From Anaeromassilibacillus sp001305115 (GTDB lineage Bacteria > Bacillota > Clostridia > Oscillospirales > Acutalibacteraceae): a DNA stretch of 64,000 nt. Positions 14,916 to 25,145 of this stretch are shown here, piece after piece (positions within the stretch are counted from its first letter, which is position 1; each line of letters begins with the position of its first letter). The position numbers and the translations under genes were made by a program. The notes beneath the pieces are model-generated. The model ran no database searches. It was not told where the DNA came from and worked only from the letters and a program-made list of their open reading frames with translations. The stretch covers positions 1,984,001 to 2,048,000 of the forward strand of contig AP031437.1 of the NCBI GenBank assembly GCA_042854365.1. The letters run 5' to 3'.

Positions 14916-16742
14916 CTATTCTACAGTTACCGACTTTGCCAAATTCCGCGGCTTATCGATGTCGCATCCCTTCATGGACGCCACATAGTAGGCAAACAGC
15001 TGCAACGGAATCACGGTCAGAGAGGGCAGCATGACATCGCAGGTCTGAGGTATATAAAACACATCATCTGTCACTTGCTCAATCTGCGTATTGTTTTCTG
15101 TCGTCATGCCAAGAACTATGGCGCCGCGCGCTTTAACCTCCTTGACATTACTCACCATTTTGTCAAACAAATTTTGGTGGGTCGCCAACGCAATTACCAG
15201 GGTCCCATCCTCAACCAATGAAATGGTTCCATGCTTCAATTCGCCCGCTGCATAAGCATCCGAATGGATATAAGAGATCTCTTTGAGCTTCAGAGACCCC
15301 TCTAAAGACATTGCATAATCCAGATTCCGTCCGATGAAGAATACATCCTTCGCATTGAAATGTTGGGACGCTAAATACTGGATATTCTCACGATTCTGCA
15401 AAATTTTCTCAATCTTGTCCGGCAACGCCTGTAACTCTGTCAGATAGGCCGAATATTCTTTCACAGAAAGGCGTCCCAATTGATCCGCCATATAAATCGC
15501 CAACAGATAAACCACCGCCAGCTGGGTGCTGTACGCTTTTGTGGTCGCTACCGCAATTTCCGGTCCCGCCCATGTATAGATTACATCGTCAGATTCATTG
15601 GCGATCGAACTTCCAACCACATTGACAATCGAAAGCGTACGCGCTCCAAGCCGCTTTGCCTCACGCATAGCGGCCAATGTATCCGCTGTCTCGCCGGATT
15701 GGCTGATTACCAGAACTAGAACCTCTTCATCAATAATCGGCTCCCTGTATCGGAATTCAGACGCCAAATCCACCTCGACCGGAATCCGAGTCATCTTTTC
15801 CAATACATATTTTGCAACCATTCCCACATGATAAGCAGAACCGCACGCAACAATAAAAATCTTTTTAAACGTTTTTAGCTGTTCCGCTGTAAGTGTGATA
15901 TTGTCCAAAACAATGCGTCCGTTTTGAATGCGCGGCGATAAGGTATCGCGCACTGCCTTCGGCTGCTCCATGATTTCTTTTGCCATAAAATGTTCATAGC
16001 CACCCTTTTCGGCAGCAGATACATCCCACTCTACATGAATCGGTTCTTTAGGAACCAGCTCTTTATCCATATCGTAGATACGCACGCCTTCCCGTCGAAT
16101 GACGGCAATTTCATTGTCATTTAGGCGATAGATGTCACGCGTTTTGCTGAGAATCGCAGGGACATCGGAAGCAATAAAGTTCTCCCCATGCCCCAGACCG
16201 ATAATCAACGGACTATCCTTACGCACCGCAACCAATTGGTCAGGTGCATCCGCACAGATAATTCCGAGCGCATAAGAGCCTTCTACCTTTTGCAGTACCT
16301 TGATGACTGCATCCATAATATCGCCTTTATAATAATGCTCCAATAGCTGCGCGATCACTTCTGTATCCGTTTCGGAGACAAAGGAGACCCCGCGGCGAAT
16401 CAAATGTTGTTTCAATGCAAGATAATTTTCAATGATGCCGTTGTGTACCACCGCGAATTTCCCTGAATCGCTCACCTGGGGATGTGAATTGATGTCCGAA
16501 GGAGCGCCGTGCGTCGCCCAACGAGTGTGGCCGATGCCCACCGTTCCCGGGACGTCTTTTCCTCCATGAATCAAGTCTTTTAGGACCTGAAGACGGCCTT
16601 TCGCCTTGACTACGCGAAGCGAGGTCCCGTCATAAACAGCGACTCCGGCCGAATCATAGCCGCGGTATTCCAGTTTTTCCAAGCCCTGCAAAAGAATCGG
16701 CGCCGCTTGATCGTCACCGATATAGCCCACAATTCCACACAT
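14916..16742 (-). CDS. glmS: Glutamine-fructose-6-phosphate aminotransferase
   Basis: A 608-residue enzyme making glucosamine 6-phosphate, the first step to UDP-GlcNAc for peptidoglycan. The N-terminal Ntn amidotransferase begins MCGIVGYIG with the nucleophile Cys at position 2 after Met removal. Two SIS domains (about 285-415 and 455-590) follow, and the C-terminus DKPRNLAKSVTVE is the family signature. It lies 44 bp after purA, which leaves no space for a glmS ribozyme. It must therefore be regulated differently from glmS of Bacillus. Confidence 0.97.
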   Translation of the reverse strand: MCGIVGYIGDDQAAPILLQGLEKLEYRGYDSAGVAVYDGTSLRVVKAKGRLQVLKDLIHGGKDVPGTVGIGHTRWATHGAPSDINSHPQVSDSGKFAVVHNGIIENYLALKQHLIRRGVSFVSETDTEVIAQLLEHYYKGDIMDAVIKVLQKVEGSYALGIICADAPDQLVAVRKDSPLIIGLGHGENFIASDVPAILSKTRDIYRLNDNEIAVIRREGVRIYDMDKELVPKEPIHVEWDVSAAEKGGYEHFMAKEIMEQPKAVRDTLSPRIQNGRIVLDNITLTAEQLKTFKKIFIVACGSAYHVGMVAKYVLEKMTRIPVEVDLASEFRYREPIIDEEVLVLVISQSGETADTLAAMREAKRLGARTLSIVNVVGSSIANESDDVIYTWAGPEIAVATTKAYSTQLAVVYLLAIYMADQLGRLSVKEYSAYLTELQALPDKIEKILQNRENIQYLASQHFNAKDVFFIGRNLDYAMSLEGSLKLKEISYIHSDAYAAGELKHGTISLVEDGTLVIALATHQNLFDKMVSNVKEVKARGAIVLGMTTENNTQIEQVTDDVFYIPQTCDVMLPSLTVIPLQLFAYYVASMKGCDIDKPRNLAKSVTVE

Positions 16743-16786
16743 ACTGTTACCCCCTTATGCGCGGGAATATCCCGCAGTCTGCGGAA

Positions 16787-18064
16787 TTACCGATAAATAA
16801 TGTCCTCGCGAGCCGGACCATTCGATACAATTTTGACCGGCACGCCGATTTCTTTTTCCGCAAACTCAATATATTTGCGGGTGTTTTCCGGGAGGTCCTC
16901 ATACGTTTTGATGCCACGGATGTCACATTTCCAGCCGGGCAATGTTTCAAGAATTGGCTTACAACGCTTCAGCTGTGCAGTGGGCGGGAAGAAATCAATC
17001 CGCTTTCCATCCAACTCATAGGCCACACAGACCGGGATCTCATCCAAATATCCCAAAGCGTCCAAAACCGTAAATGCCACGCTGGTAGCGCCCTGTGCCT
17101 GGCAGCCATAGCGAGTAGCCACCAGGTCCAACCAACCCATTCTGCGCGGCCGGCCGGTGGTAGCGCCATATTCGCCGCCATCTCCGCCCCTACGGCGTAA
17201 CTCATCAGCCTCTTCTCCAAAGATTTCGCTGACAAACTCTCCCGCGCCCACTGCGCTGGAATATGCTTTCACGACTGTAATGACTTCCTGAATTGCATAC
17301 GGCGGCACTCCCGCGCCCACAGCACCGTAGCCTGCCAGCGTGGAACTGGAGGTTACCATCGGATAGATACCGAAATCCGGGTCCTTTAAGGCACCCAACT
17401 GGCCTTCCAGAAGGATGTGCTTTCCATCCCGTACTGCTTGATGCAAAAGCGTAAAGGTATCTGCCACATAAGGCGCCAGCAGTTCTTTATATTCCATCAA
17501 CTTTTCATAGACATCTTCCGCCTTCAACTCCGGCTGATGGTACAAATCTCTATATAATACGTTTTTCAGATCCAGAACATGCGCGATTTTCTCCATGATG
17601 CTTTCCTGATCGTCATAGAGCTCACTGACCTGAAATCCAATCTTGGCAAATTTATCGGAATAAAACGGTGCAATACCGGATTTTGTGGAACCAAAGGATT
17701 TGGACGAAAGACGCGCCTCCTCCAAAGAGTCCAGCTCCACATGGTATGGCATAACCACCTGCGCACGGTCAGAAACCAAGATCTTTGGCTTTGGTACCCC
17801 GCGCTCTTCCAGCGAATTCAACTCCTTGATAAAGTTCTCTACGCTCAGCGCAACGCCATTGCCAATGATATTGGTAATATGCTCGTAAAACACACCGGAT
17901 GGCAGCTGATGCAGAGCAAATTTTCCATAGTTGTTGATAATGGTATGTCCCGCATTGCTTCCGCCCTGGAACCGGACAACGATATCCGATTCAGCAGCCT
18001 TTACATCGGTAATTTTCCCCTTGCCTTCGTCACCCCAGTTAGCACCCACAATTGCTGTTACCAT
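16787..18064 (-). CDS. purA: Adenylosuccinate synthetase
   Basis: A 425-residue GTP-dependent enzyme joining IMP and aspartate to adenylosuccinate, the first committed step to AMP. The N-terminal P-loop GDEGKGK (residues 11-17) and the catalytic NAGHTI are present, as is the TTGRPRR loop. The length fits the family. It follows purB in the same direction, so the two AMP-branch genes are adjacent and both lie upstream of the GMP-branch gene guaA. Confidence 0.97.
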   Translation of the reverse strand: MVTAIVGANWGDEGKGKITDVKAAESDIVVRFQGGSNAGHTIINNYGKFALHQLPSGVFYEHITNIIGNGVALSVENFIKELNSLEERGVPKPKILVSDRAQVVMPYHVELDSLEEARLSSKSFGSTKSGIAPFYSDKFAKIGFQVSELYDDQESIMEKIAHVLDLKNVLYRDLYHQPELKAEDVYEKLMEYKELLAPYVADTFTLLHQAVRDGKHILLEGQLGALKDPDFGIYPMVTSSSTLAGYGAVGAGVPPYAIQEVITVVKAYSSAVGAGEFVSEIFGEEADELRRRGGDGGEYGATTGRPRRMGWLDLVATRYGCQAQGATSVAFTVLDALGYLDEIPVCVAYELDGKRIDFFPPTAQLKRCKPILETLPGWKCDIRGIKTYEDLPENTRKYIEFAEKEIGVPVKIVSNGPAREDIIYR

Positions 18065-18109
18065 TTAAAACACCTGCCTTTTCAATCTAAAAACCTCCGT
18101 GCAAAACCA

Positions 18110-18165
18110 AGTCCGCCGCCTCCCGGGAAGATCCCGCAAGGGGGCGGCGGCCATATTCCGCACAT
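18110..18165 (-). terminator. GC-rich hairpin between purB and purA
   Basis: CCGCCGCC(T)CC and GGGGGCGGCGG form a strong stem over about 40 bp of intergenic DNA. On the minus strand it is followed by ACTTGGTTTTG, a weak T-tail. It may partly terminate transcription or stabilise the upstream mRNA within the pur run. Confidence 0.45.
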
Positions 18166-18172
18166 TGGTGGA

Positions 18173-19603
18173 TTAAACGTTGATTTCCGCTTTCTCCGTT
18201 GGAACAAACGAATATTTATCCAAAAGCGGACGAACTGTATTCTGAATAAACTCCTCCGTCTGCATTGGCGCACAGCCCACATATTTCTCTGGGCTGACAA
18301 TCGCATGCAATTCCTCCAGTGTAACGCCAAAGATCGAGTCTCCAGCAATACGCGCAAGCAAATCGTTCTCGCCGCCCTCTTCCTTAATCACCTTGGAAGC
18401 GGCCATGGAGTGCACACGGATGCGCTCATGCAGCTGCTGACGGTCGGCACCGCGCTTGACGGCGTCCATCATAATATTCTCTGTGGCCATGAAGGGCAAT
18501 TCCCGACGCAGATGCTGCTCAATCACCTTAGGATATACCACCAAACCATCTGCAACATTGTTGTACAGATTCAAAATGCCATCCACCGCTAAGAAACCTT
18601 CTGGAACGCTCAGACGCTTATTTGCAGAATCGTCCAGAGTACGCTCAAACCACTGTGTCGCCTCCGTAATTGCCGGATTCAAGCTGTCTGCGATTACATA
18701 ACGGGCCAAAGAGGCAATTCGTTCAGAGCGCATGGGATTGCGCTTATAAGCCATGGCCGAAGAACCAATCTGATTCTTTTCAAACGGTTCCTCCACCTCT
18801 TTTAAATGCTGCAACAAGCGGATATCATTGGAAAATTTAGCAGCGCTCTGTGCAATACCACTCAGGATGGACAAAATCTGACTGTCCAGCTTACGGGAAT
18901 AGGTCTGGCCAGAAACTGCAAAACAAGCGCGATAGCCCATCTTTTCTGCAATCTTTTGATCCAGCTGTTTGACTTTCTCATAGTCGCCATCAAAAAGCTC
19001 CAAGAAACTAGCCTGGGTACCTGTTGTTCCCTTAGAGCCCAACAGCTTTGCCTTGCTCAGCTGATATTCCACATCCTCAAGATCCATCATCAAATCCTGA
19101 ATCCATAGAGTGGCACGCTTACCAACGGTCGTCGGCTGTGCGGGCTGAAAATGTGTAAACGCCAGTGTGGGCAGGTCTTTATATTCCATAGCAAAATCTG
19201 CTAGAACGCGAATAACCCCTACCAACTTTTGGCGTACCAACTGTAAGGCTTCTGTCATCACAATGACATCGGTATTATCCCCTACATAACAGGAGGTTGC
19301 TCCCAAATGGATGATTGCACGCGCCTTGGGGCACTGTTCTCCATATGCGTAGACATGCGACATAACATCGTGACGGACCACCTTTTCGCGCGCCTCCGCC
19401 ACCTCGTAGTTGATGTCCTCCGCATGTGCTTTCAGCTCGTCAATCTGCTCCTGCGTGATGGGAAGCCCCAGCTCCTTCTCCGTCTCCGCCAAGGCGATCC
19501 AGAGCTTGCGCCAAGTGCGGAACTTCTTGTCCGGTGAAAACAAAAACTTCATCTCAGCATCCGCATAGCGCGCAGAGAGGGGTGATTCATACGAATTTTT
19601 CAC
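18173..19603 (-). CDS. purB: Adenylosuccinate lyase
   Basis: A 476-residue member of the fumarase/aspartase superfamily, catalysing two fumarate-releasing steps of purine synthesis (SAICAR to AICAR, and adenylosuccinate to AMP). The signature GSSAMAYKRNPMRSE holds the catalytic serine loop. The start is taken as GTG 19603 (KNSYESPLS), because GGAGG lies 8 bp upstream and the resulting length is standard; an ATG at 19618 overlaps that ribosome binding site. It immediately follows purF. Confidence 0.95.
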   Translation of the reverse strand: MKNSYESPLSARYADAEMKFLFSPDKKFRTWRKLWIALAETEKELGLPITQEQIDELKAHAEDINYEVAEAREKVVRHDVMSHVYAYGEQCPKARAIIHLGATSCYVGDNTDVIVMTEALQLVRQKLVGVIRVLADFAMEYKDLPTLAFTHFQPAQPTTVGKRATLWIQDLMMDLEDVEYQLSKAKLLGSKGTTGTQASFLELFDGDYEKVKQLDQKIAEKMGYRACFAVSGQTYSRKLDSQILSILSGIAQSAAKFSNDIRLLQHLKEVEEPFEKNQIGSSAMAYKRNPMRSERIASLARYVIADSLNPAITEATQWFERTLDDSANKRLSVPEGFLAVDGILNLYNNVADGLVVYPKVIEQHLRRELPFMATENIMMDAVKRGADRQQLHERIRVHSMAASKVIKEEGGENDLLARIAGDSIFGVTLEELHAIVSPEKYVGCAPMQTEEFIQNTVRPLLDKYSFVPTEKAEINV

Positions 19604-19617
19604 GTTGACAACCTCCA

Positions 19618-21063
19618 TCAATCTCTTCTGATCGGCACACAATATTTGTTTTCTTTTGACGCCATCGAATGGCTGGGAACAGAAGCCGGATAGTTTCCAG
19701 AGAAGCAAGCATCACAATAATGACCGCAGGCACCCTCAACCCTCAACATCTTCGGGAGATTTTCCAGCGCAAGGAACTCGATCGAATCCGCAAAGCTCAT
19801 CTTTCCGATCTCCTCCACAGTATGCTTACAGGCGATCAGCTCATCCTTGGAAGGGATGTCCGTCCCATAGTAACAGGGCCACAGGAAAGGCGGAGAGCTG
19901 ATACGCAGATGTACTTCTTTGGCGCCGGCATCTTTCAGCATGGACACAATCCGCGCACAGGTTGTGCCGCGCACAATGGAGTCGTCCAACATAACAACGC
20001 GCTTGCCCTTCACCGCTGTCCCCAGGGCATTTAGTTTAATACGCACACTGCGCTCACGGGAGGCCTGATCCGGCTTGATAAACGTACGGCCAATGTAGCT
20101 ATTCTTGACAATTCCCTTTTGGTAAGGAATCCCGGATTCCTCACTGTATCCAATCGCCGCGTCGATCCCGGATTCCGGGACACCGATCACCATATCCGCG
20201 TCTACCGGATGCTGGCGCGCCAACAGGCGACCGGCTTCTTTGCGCGCCTCATACACGCTGATACCGTCTATTACGCTGTCCGTACGGGCAAAATAAATAT
20301 ATTCAAACACGCAGAGGGACTTTTTGGCCGCGTTTGGCAACATCATCGAACGCAGGCCGTTCTCATCCGCAACGACAATCTCTCCGGGCTCTACATCGCG
20401 CACATAGTCCGCACCGCACGCATCCAGAGCGCAGGTTTCGGATGCAAATACATAGCTGTCCCCGGCACGGCCAATGCAGAGCGGACGGAATCCATTGGGA
20501 TCACGCACAGCAATTAACTTCTGCGGGCTCATCACAATCATGGAATAGGAGCCTTGGACCTTCGGCATTGCACGGTAAACTGCCTCCTCAATCGAGGCAG
20601 CGTCTACGCGCTCCCGAGCGATGATATAGGCGATTACTTCGGAATCAATCGTCGTCTGGAAAATGCAGCCGCGGTGCTCCAGCTCATGCCGTAGCTCATA
20701 GGCATTGCTCAGGTTTCCATTGTGCGCAATCGCTAATGTTCCCTTGATGTAGCGCATAACCAACGGCTGGGAATTCTCCCGAACGCTTGCGCCCGCCGTG
20801 GAATAGCGCACATGGCCCACGGCAATCTGGCCCTTCAATTCCCGCAAAATCTTGTCGTTGAAGGTTTCTGTCACCAGCCCCATGTCCTTGTAACAGGAAA
20901 TGACGCCTTGATCGTTTACTGCGATTCCACAGCTCTCCTGGCCTCTGTGTTGCAGGGCCAACAGGCCGTTGTATGTAGCATATGCAGGGTTTAGCGTACC
21001 ATCCATTGCATAGACGCCAAACACGCCGCACTCCTCATGTGGTTTTGCAAAATCAAACTCCAT
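19618..21063 (-). CDS. purF: Amidophosphoribosyltransferase
   Basis: A 481-residue enzyme transferring ammonia from glutamine to PRPP, the first committed step of purine synthesis. With the ATG at 21063 the protein has an 11-residue propeptide ending before Cys12 (EECGVFGVY), the usual PurF arrangement in which processing exposes the nucleophilic Cys; a TTG at 21078 would add five residues. The PRPP-binding motif VMLDDSIVRGTT is present. The C-terminal cysteines (Cys-His-Tyr-Cys-Asp-Ala-Cys) and others suggest the Bacillus-type enzyme with an Fe-S cluster. It lies between purC and purB. Confidence 0.95.
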   Translation of the reverse strand: MEFDFAKPHEECGVFGVYAMDGTLNPAYATYNGLLALQHRGQESCGIAVNDQGVISCYKDMGLVTETFNDKILRELKGQIAVGHVRYSTAGASVRENSQPLVMRYIKGTLAIAHNGNLSNAYELRHELEHRGCIFQTTIDSEVIAYIIARERVDAASIEEAVYRAMPKVQGSYSMIVMSPQKLIAVRDPNGFRPLCIGRAGDSYVFASETCALDACGADYVRDVEPGEIVVADENGLRSMMLPNAAKKSLCVFEYIYFARTDSVIDGISVYEARKEAGRLLARQHPVDADMVIGVPESGIDAAIGYSEESGIPYQKGIVKNSYIGRTFIKPDQASRERSVRIKLNALGTAVKGKRVVMLDDSIVRGTTCARIVSMLKDAGAKEVHLRISSPPFLWPCYYGTDIPSKDELIACKHTVEEIGKMSFADSIEFLALENLPKMLRVEGACGHYCDACFSGNYPASVPSHSMASKENKYCVPIRRD

Positions 21064-21134
21064 TACAGAACCGTTCAAAAGCTCACCATCCTAATCAAAC
21101 TATGGATTGTCAAACGAATCGGTTGAAAAGGACT

Positions 21135-21842
21135 TTACAGTCCGATGCGCTTCATCATCTCGGCATAGGCCTCTTCTACACCGCCCAAGTCTCTGCGGAA
21201 GCGGTCCTTGTCCAACTTCTCATGGGTGTGAACATCCCAGAAGCGGCAGGTATCCGGCGAAATCTCATCGGCCAGGAGAATTTCGCCGTCCGGCGTTTTT
21301 CCGAACTCCAGCTTGAAGTCCACCAAAATAACATCGAGCTGCTTGAAGTATTCCTTCATCACCTCATTGACCTTGAACGCCATTGCCTTGATGGTATCAA
21401 TCTCTTCCTGGGTTGCCAGGCCAAGCGCCATTGCATGATAGTCGTTAATCAACGGATCGCCAAGGTCGTCGTTCTTATAGGAAAACTCGATGGTCGGCTG
21501 TGCGAACTCGATGCCTTCCTCCACTCCGAAGCGCTTTGCAAAGGAACCAGCGGAAAGGTTGCGGATAATCACTTCCAGCGGGACAATCTCTACCTTTTTA
21601 ACGACCGTTTCGCGGTCGCTCAGCTCCTCGACGAAGTGCGTCTTTACCCCGTGCTTCTCCAAAAGCTGGAACATAAAGTTGGACATACGGTTGTTCACAA
21701 CGCCTTTCCCCGCAATGGTTCCCTTTTTCTGCCCATTAAATGCTGTCGCGTCGTCCTTATAGTCGACAATGCAGAGGTTCGGATCTTCTGTTGCAAATAC
21801 CTTCTTGGCTTTTCCCTCATAGAGCTGTTCACATTTTTTCAT
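21135..21842 (-). CDS. purC: SAICAR synthetase
   Basis: A 235-residue ATP-dependent ligase adding aspartate to CAIR in purine synthesis. The N-terminus EQLYEGKAKKVF and the motif DFKLEFG are family hallmarks. ATG 21842 has AGGAGG 9 bp upstream and gives the normal family length, so the longer open frame to 21905 is not used. It precedes purF by 71 bp. Confidence 0.95.
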   Translation of the reverse strand: MKKCEQLYEGKAKKVFATEDPNLCIVDYKDDATAFNGQKKGTIAGKGVVNNRMSNFMFQLLEKHGVKTHFVEELSDRETVVKKVEIVPLEVIIRNLSAGSFAKRFGVEEGIEFAQPTIEFSYKNDDLGDPLINDYHAMALGLATQEEIDTIKAMAFKVNEVMKEYFKQLDVILVDFKLEFGKTPDGEILLADEISPDTCRFWDVHTHEKLDKDRFRRDLGGVEEAYAEMMKRIGL

Positions 21843-21894
21843 GATTAAAATCCTCCTAATCGATTTCATCTGGCAAGGATGGGAAACAGGCATT

Positions 21895-21916
21895 GCCGGG
21901 GGCATACACCCCCGGC
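21895..21916 (-). repeat. Perfect hairpin between carB and purC
   Basis: GCCGGGGG (21895-21902) and its complement (21909-21916) with a 6-nt loop, 11 bp after the carB stop codon. There is no T-run on the minus strand, so it is a processing or stability element rather than a clear terminator. Confidence 0.5.
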
Positions 21917-21926
21917 GCAGACCGGT

Positions 21927-24900
21927 TTAAATAAAGTTCAGGAAGCTGGATACCGTTGTGATGTCGATGACCGAAAGCTGTGTGGTTTCCACATGCTGTG
22001 CACAGGTCAAAAACGCATTGGCGGTGTCCAACGAAGTCAGACAGGGAATGCCTGCCTCAACCGCATTGCGGCGGATCAGATAGCCGTCGCGATTGTGCGA
22101 CACGCCCTTGGACGGCGTGTTGATAACCAAGTCGATCTTCCCGGATAGGATCACATCGAGAATGTCCGGCTTGCCCGCGCCGATTTTATTTGTACGGATG
22201 GTGGGAATACCGTTGTCGTTCAGGAACGTAGACGTCCCGGCCGTGGCATAGATCGTCCATCCCAATTCGTACAAACCGCGTGCGATCGGCAGGACCTCCT
22301 GCTTGTCGCTGTTCTTAACTGTAATGATGACATGGCCCTTTTTAATCATATGGGTTCCCGCGCCATAGAACGCCTTAATCATCGCCTCGTCAAAGGTCCG
22401 GGCTACACCCAAAACTTCGCCGGTGGACTTCATCTCCGGTCCGAGGTTGACGTCGGCGCCATACAGCTTTTCAAAGGAGAATACCGGCATCTTAATGGCG
22501 ATGAGCTCCTTTTCTGGCTGCAAACCATATTCATAACCCATCTCCGGCAAAGTCTTGCCAAAGAACGTTCCAACAGCCAACGGGACGATCGGAATATCCG
22601 TCACCTTGCTGATATATGGGACCGTACGGGATGAACGCGGGTTGGCCTCAATGACATAAACTTGATTGTCTTTCACAATAAACTGGATATTCAGCAGGCC
22701 CTTAACCTTGAGCGCCTTTGCCAAACGGCGGGTATATTCCACGATGATGTCCTGCATATCCTTGCTCACACCAACTGCTGGATAGACCGAAATACTGTCC
22801 CCGGAGTGAACGCCAGCGCGCTCAATATGCTGCATAATCCCCGGAATCACCGAATCAATCCCGTCACACACAGCGTCAACTTCGACCTCTGTACCCATGA
22901 TGTATTTGTCCACCAGAATCGGATGTTCCTGTGCAATCTGGTTAATCACACCGATGTCCTCTATGACATCCTCATCGCTGTAGGCGATATGCATTCCCTG
23001 GCCGCCGAGCACATAGGACGGACGCACCAGAACTGGATAACCAAGCTCGTTCGCCGCAGCAAGCGCCTCCGCACAGGTGAACACCGTACGGCCTGCGGCG
23101 CGCGGGATTTCACATTCGTTCAAAATCGCGTCGAAACGTTCACGGTCCTCTGCGGCGTCGATGCTGTCAAAAGAGGTTCCCAAAATCGGAATTCCCATTT
23201 TTTCGATGGCACCGGCCAACTTAATCGCCGTCTGGCCGCCAAATTGTACCACTGCGCCATCGGGTTTTTCCAACTGAACAACATGGAGGACATCCTCCGG
23301 CGTAAGCGGTTCAAAGTAGAGCTTATCCGCAATATCAAAGTCCGTACTAACCGTCTCCGGATTGTTGTTCATGATAATGGTCTCGTATCCCAAATCCCGC
23401 AAGGCCCAAACACTGTGAACCGAGCAGAAATCGAATTCAATTCCCTGTCCAATGCGGATAGGACCGGACCCGATAACCAAAACCTTCTTGCGGTCCGTCT
23501 GGCAGACGGACTCATTTTCCGTGCCATAGCTGGAATAGTAGTATGGCGTCGCCGCATCAAATTCCGCTGCACAGGTGTCCACCATCTTATAGACGGGCCT
23601 GATATTCCACTCATCCTCCAAGCGGCGAATCTCCTCCACACTCTTTCCACTGAGTTCCGCGACGGTTTCATCCAGGAAGCCATAATCCTTCGCCTTAAGC
23701 AACAGTGCACGATCCAGCTCTTCGGTCGCAAGCGCTTTCTCCACATTGACGATAGAAACAAGCTTGTCCAAGAACCACAGATCGATTTTGGTGATGTCGT
23801 GGATTTCTTGCGCTGTAAATCCGCGGCGCAATGCCTCTGCCAGTACAAACAGGCGGCGGTCATCGACCACATGCAGGCGCTCGCCGATTGCATCATCGCT
23901 GAGGCCTTTGAGATTCTTGTCGATCAGGCTCATCATATTGACTTCCAGGCAACGGACCGATTTCATCAACGCGCCCTCAAAGTTCGGCGCAATGCCCATG
24001 ACCTCGCCGGTCGCTTTCATCTGGGTTCCCAGAAGCCGCTTGGCGTTCTGGAATTTATCAAACGGCCACTTCGGAATCTTCACAACACAATAGTCCAATG
24101 TCGGTTCAAAGCAGGCGTATGTCTTTTTCGTAATTGCATTTGGGATCTCATCCAACGTATATCCCAGTGCAATTTTTGAGGCTACTTTAGCAATCGGGTA
24201 ACCGGTCGCCTTAGAAGCGAGCGCCGAAGAGCGGCTGACGCGCGGGTTCACCTCAATGACACAGTATTCAAAGCTGTTGGGGTTTAGTGCAAACTGTACA
24301 TTGCAGCCGCCTTCCACCCCCAATTCCGTGATGATGTCCAATGCCGCACTGCGCAACATCTGCGTCTCTTTATCCGCCAATGTCTGACACGGCGCTACAA
24401 CGATCGAGTCGCCGGTGTGTACGCCGACCGGGTCGAAGTTCTCCATATTACAGACGGTGATACAGTTGCCGTTCTTATCACGCATCACTTCGTATTCGAT
24501 TTCCTTCCAGCCGGAGATGCAGCGCTCAATCAATACCTGGTGTACGCGGCTGCGGTGCAACCCGAGGGATGCGATCGAAAGCAAATGCTCGCGGTCATAG
24601 GCAATGCCACCGCCGCTGCCGCCCAAGGTATATGCCGGACGAACAACCACCGGGTAACCAATCCGTTCCGCCACCTGCAAAGCCCGGTCCAAGTCCTCGG
24701 CGATTTCGCTTTCCGCACAGGGCTGATGAATGCGCTCCATCGCCTCTTTAAAGAGCTCGCGGTCCTCCGCCATCCGGATTGTATCGGCGCTCGTGCCGAT
24801 CATGGTAACATTGTGCTCCTTCAGGAAACCGGATTCCTCCAACTCCACCGCAAGATTCAAGGCATTCTGGCCGCCCAGAGTCGGTAAAATACTGTCCGGT

Positions 24901-25145
24901 TTTTCTTTGATGATGACCTTTTTGATGGTTTCCACGGTCAGCGGTTCGATATAAACCTTGTCCGCAATCTGCTTATCCGTCATAATTGTCGCCGGGTTGG
25001 AATTGATGAGGACGACTTCAACGCCCTCTTCGCGAATTGCACGACACGCTTGCGTTCCAGCATAGTCGAATTCTGCCGCCTGTCCGATGATGATCGGGCC
25101 GGAACCGATGATGACAACCTTTTTGATCTTTGGATTCTTGCTCAT
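21927..25145 (-). CDS. carB: Carbamoyl-phosphate synthase large subunit
   Basis: A 1072-residue protein with two ATP-grasp halves. It makes carbamoyl phosphate from bicarbonate, ammonia delivered by CarA, and two ATP, for pyrimidine and arginine synthesis. The duplicated N-terminal motif (VVIIGSGPIIIGQ and VLVIGSGPIRIGQ), the two oligomerisation and ATP-binding blocks and a C-terminal MGS-like allosteric domain (about 935-1072, HVIITVKNSDKQEV) are visible. Its start overlaps the carA stop by 4 bp, so the subunits are translationally coupled. Confidence 0.97.
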   Translation of the reverse strand: MSKNPKIKKVVIIGSGPIIIGQAAEFDYAGTQACRAIREEGVEVVLINSNPATIMTDKQIADKVYIEPLTVETIKKVIIKEKPDSILPTLGGQNALNLAVELEESGFLKEHNVTMIGTSADTIRMAEDRELFKEAMERIHQPCAESEIAEDLDRALQVAERIGYPVVVRPAYTLGGSGGGIAYDREHLLSIASLGLHRSRVHQVLIERCISGWKEIEYEVMRDKNGNCITVCNMENFDPVGVHTGDSIVVAPCQTLADKETQMLRSAALDIITELGVEGGCNVQFALNPNSFEYCVIEVNPRVSRSSALASKATGYPIAKVASKIALGYTLDEIPNAITKKTYACFEPTLDYCVVKIPKWPFDKFQNAKRLLGTQMKATGEVMGIAPNFEGALMKSVRCLEVNMMSLIDKNLKGLSDDAIGERLHVVDDRRLFVLAEALRRGFTAQEIHDITKIDLWFLDKLVSIVNVEKALATEELDRALLLKAKDYGFLDETVAELSGKSVEEIRRLEDEWNIRPVYKMVDTCAAEFDAATPYYYSSYGTENESVCQTDRKKVLVIGSGPIRIGQGIEFDFCSVHSVWALRDLGYETIIMNNNPETVSTDFDIADKLYFEPLTPEDVLHVVQLEKPDGAVVQFGGQTAIKLAGAIEKMGIPILGTSFDSIDAAEDRERFDAILNECEIPRAAGRTVFTCAEALAAANELGYPVLVRPSYVLGGQGMHIAYSDEDVIEDIGVINQIAQEHPILVDKYIMGTEVEVDAVCDGIDSVIPGIMQHIERAGVHSGDSISVYPAVGVSKDMQDIIVEYTRRLAKALKVKGLLNIQFIVKDNQVYVIEANPRSSRTVPYISKVTDIPIVPLAVGTFFGKTLPEMGYEYGLQPEKELIAIKMPVFSFEKLYGADVNLGPEMKSTGEVLGVARTFDEAMIKAFYGAGTHMIKKGHVIITVKNSDKQEVLPIARGLYELGWTIYATAGTSTFLNDNGIPTIRTNKIGAGKPDILDVILSGKIDLVINTPSKGVSHNRDGYLIRRNAVEAGIPCLTSLDTANAFLTCAQHVETTQLSVIDITTVSSFLNFI

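Noticed and set aside
16743..16786. Possible glmS ribozyme
   Set aside because: Only 44 bp separate purA and glmS, too short for the ribozyme, and no matching core was seen.
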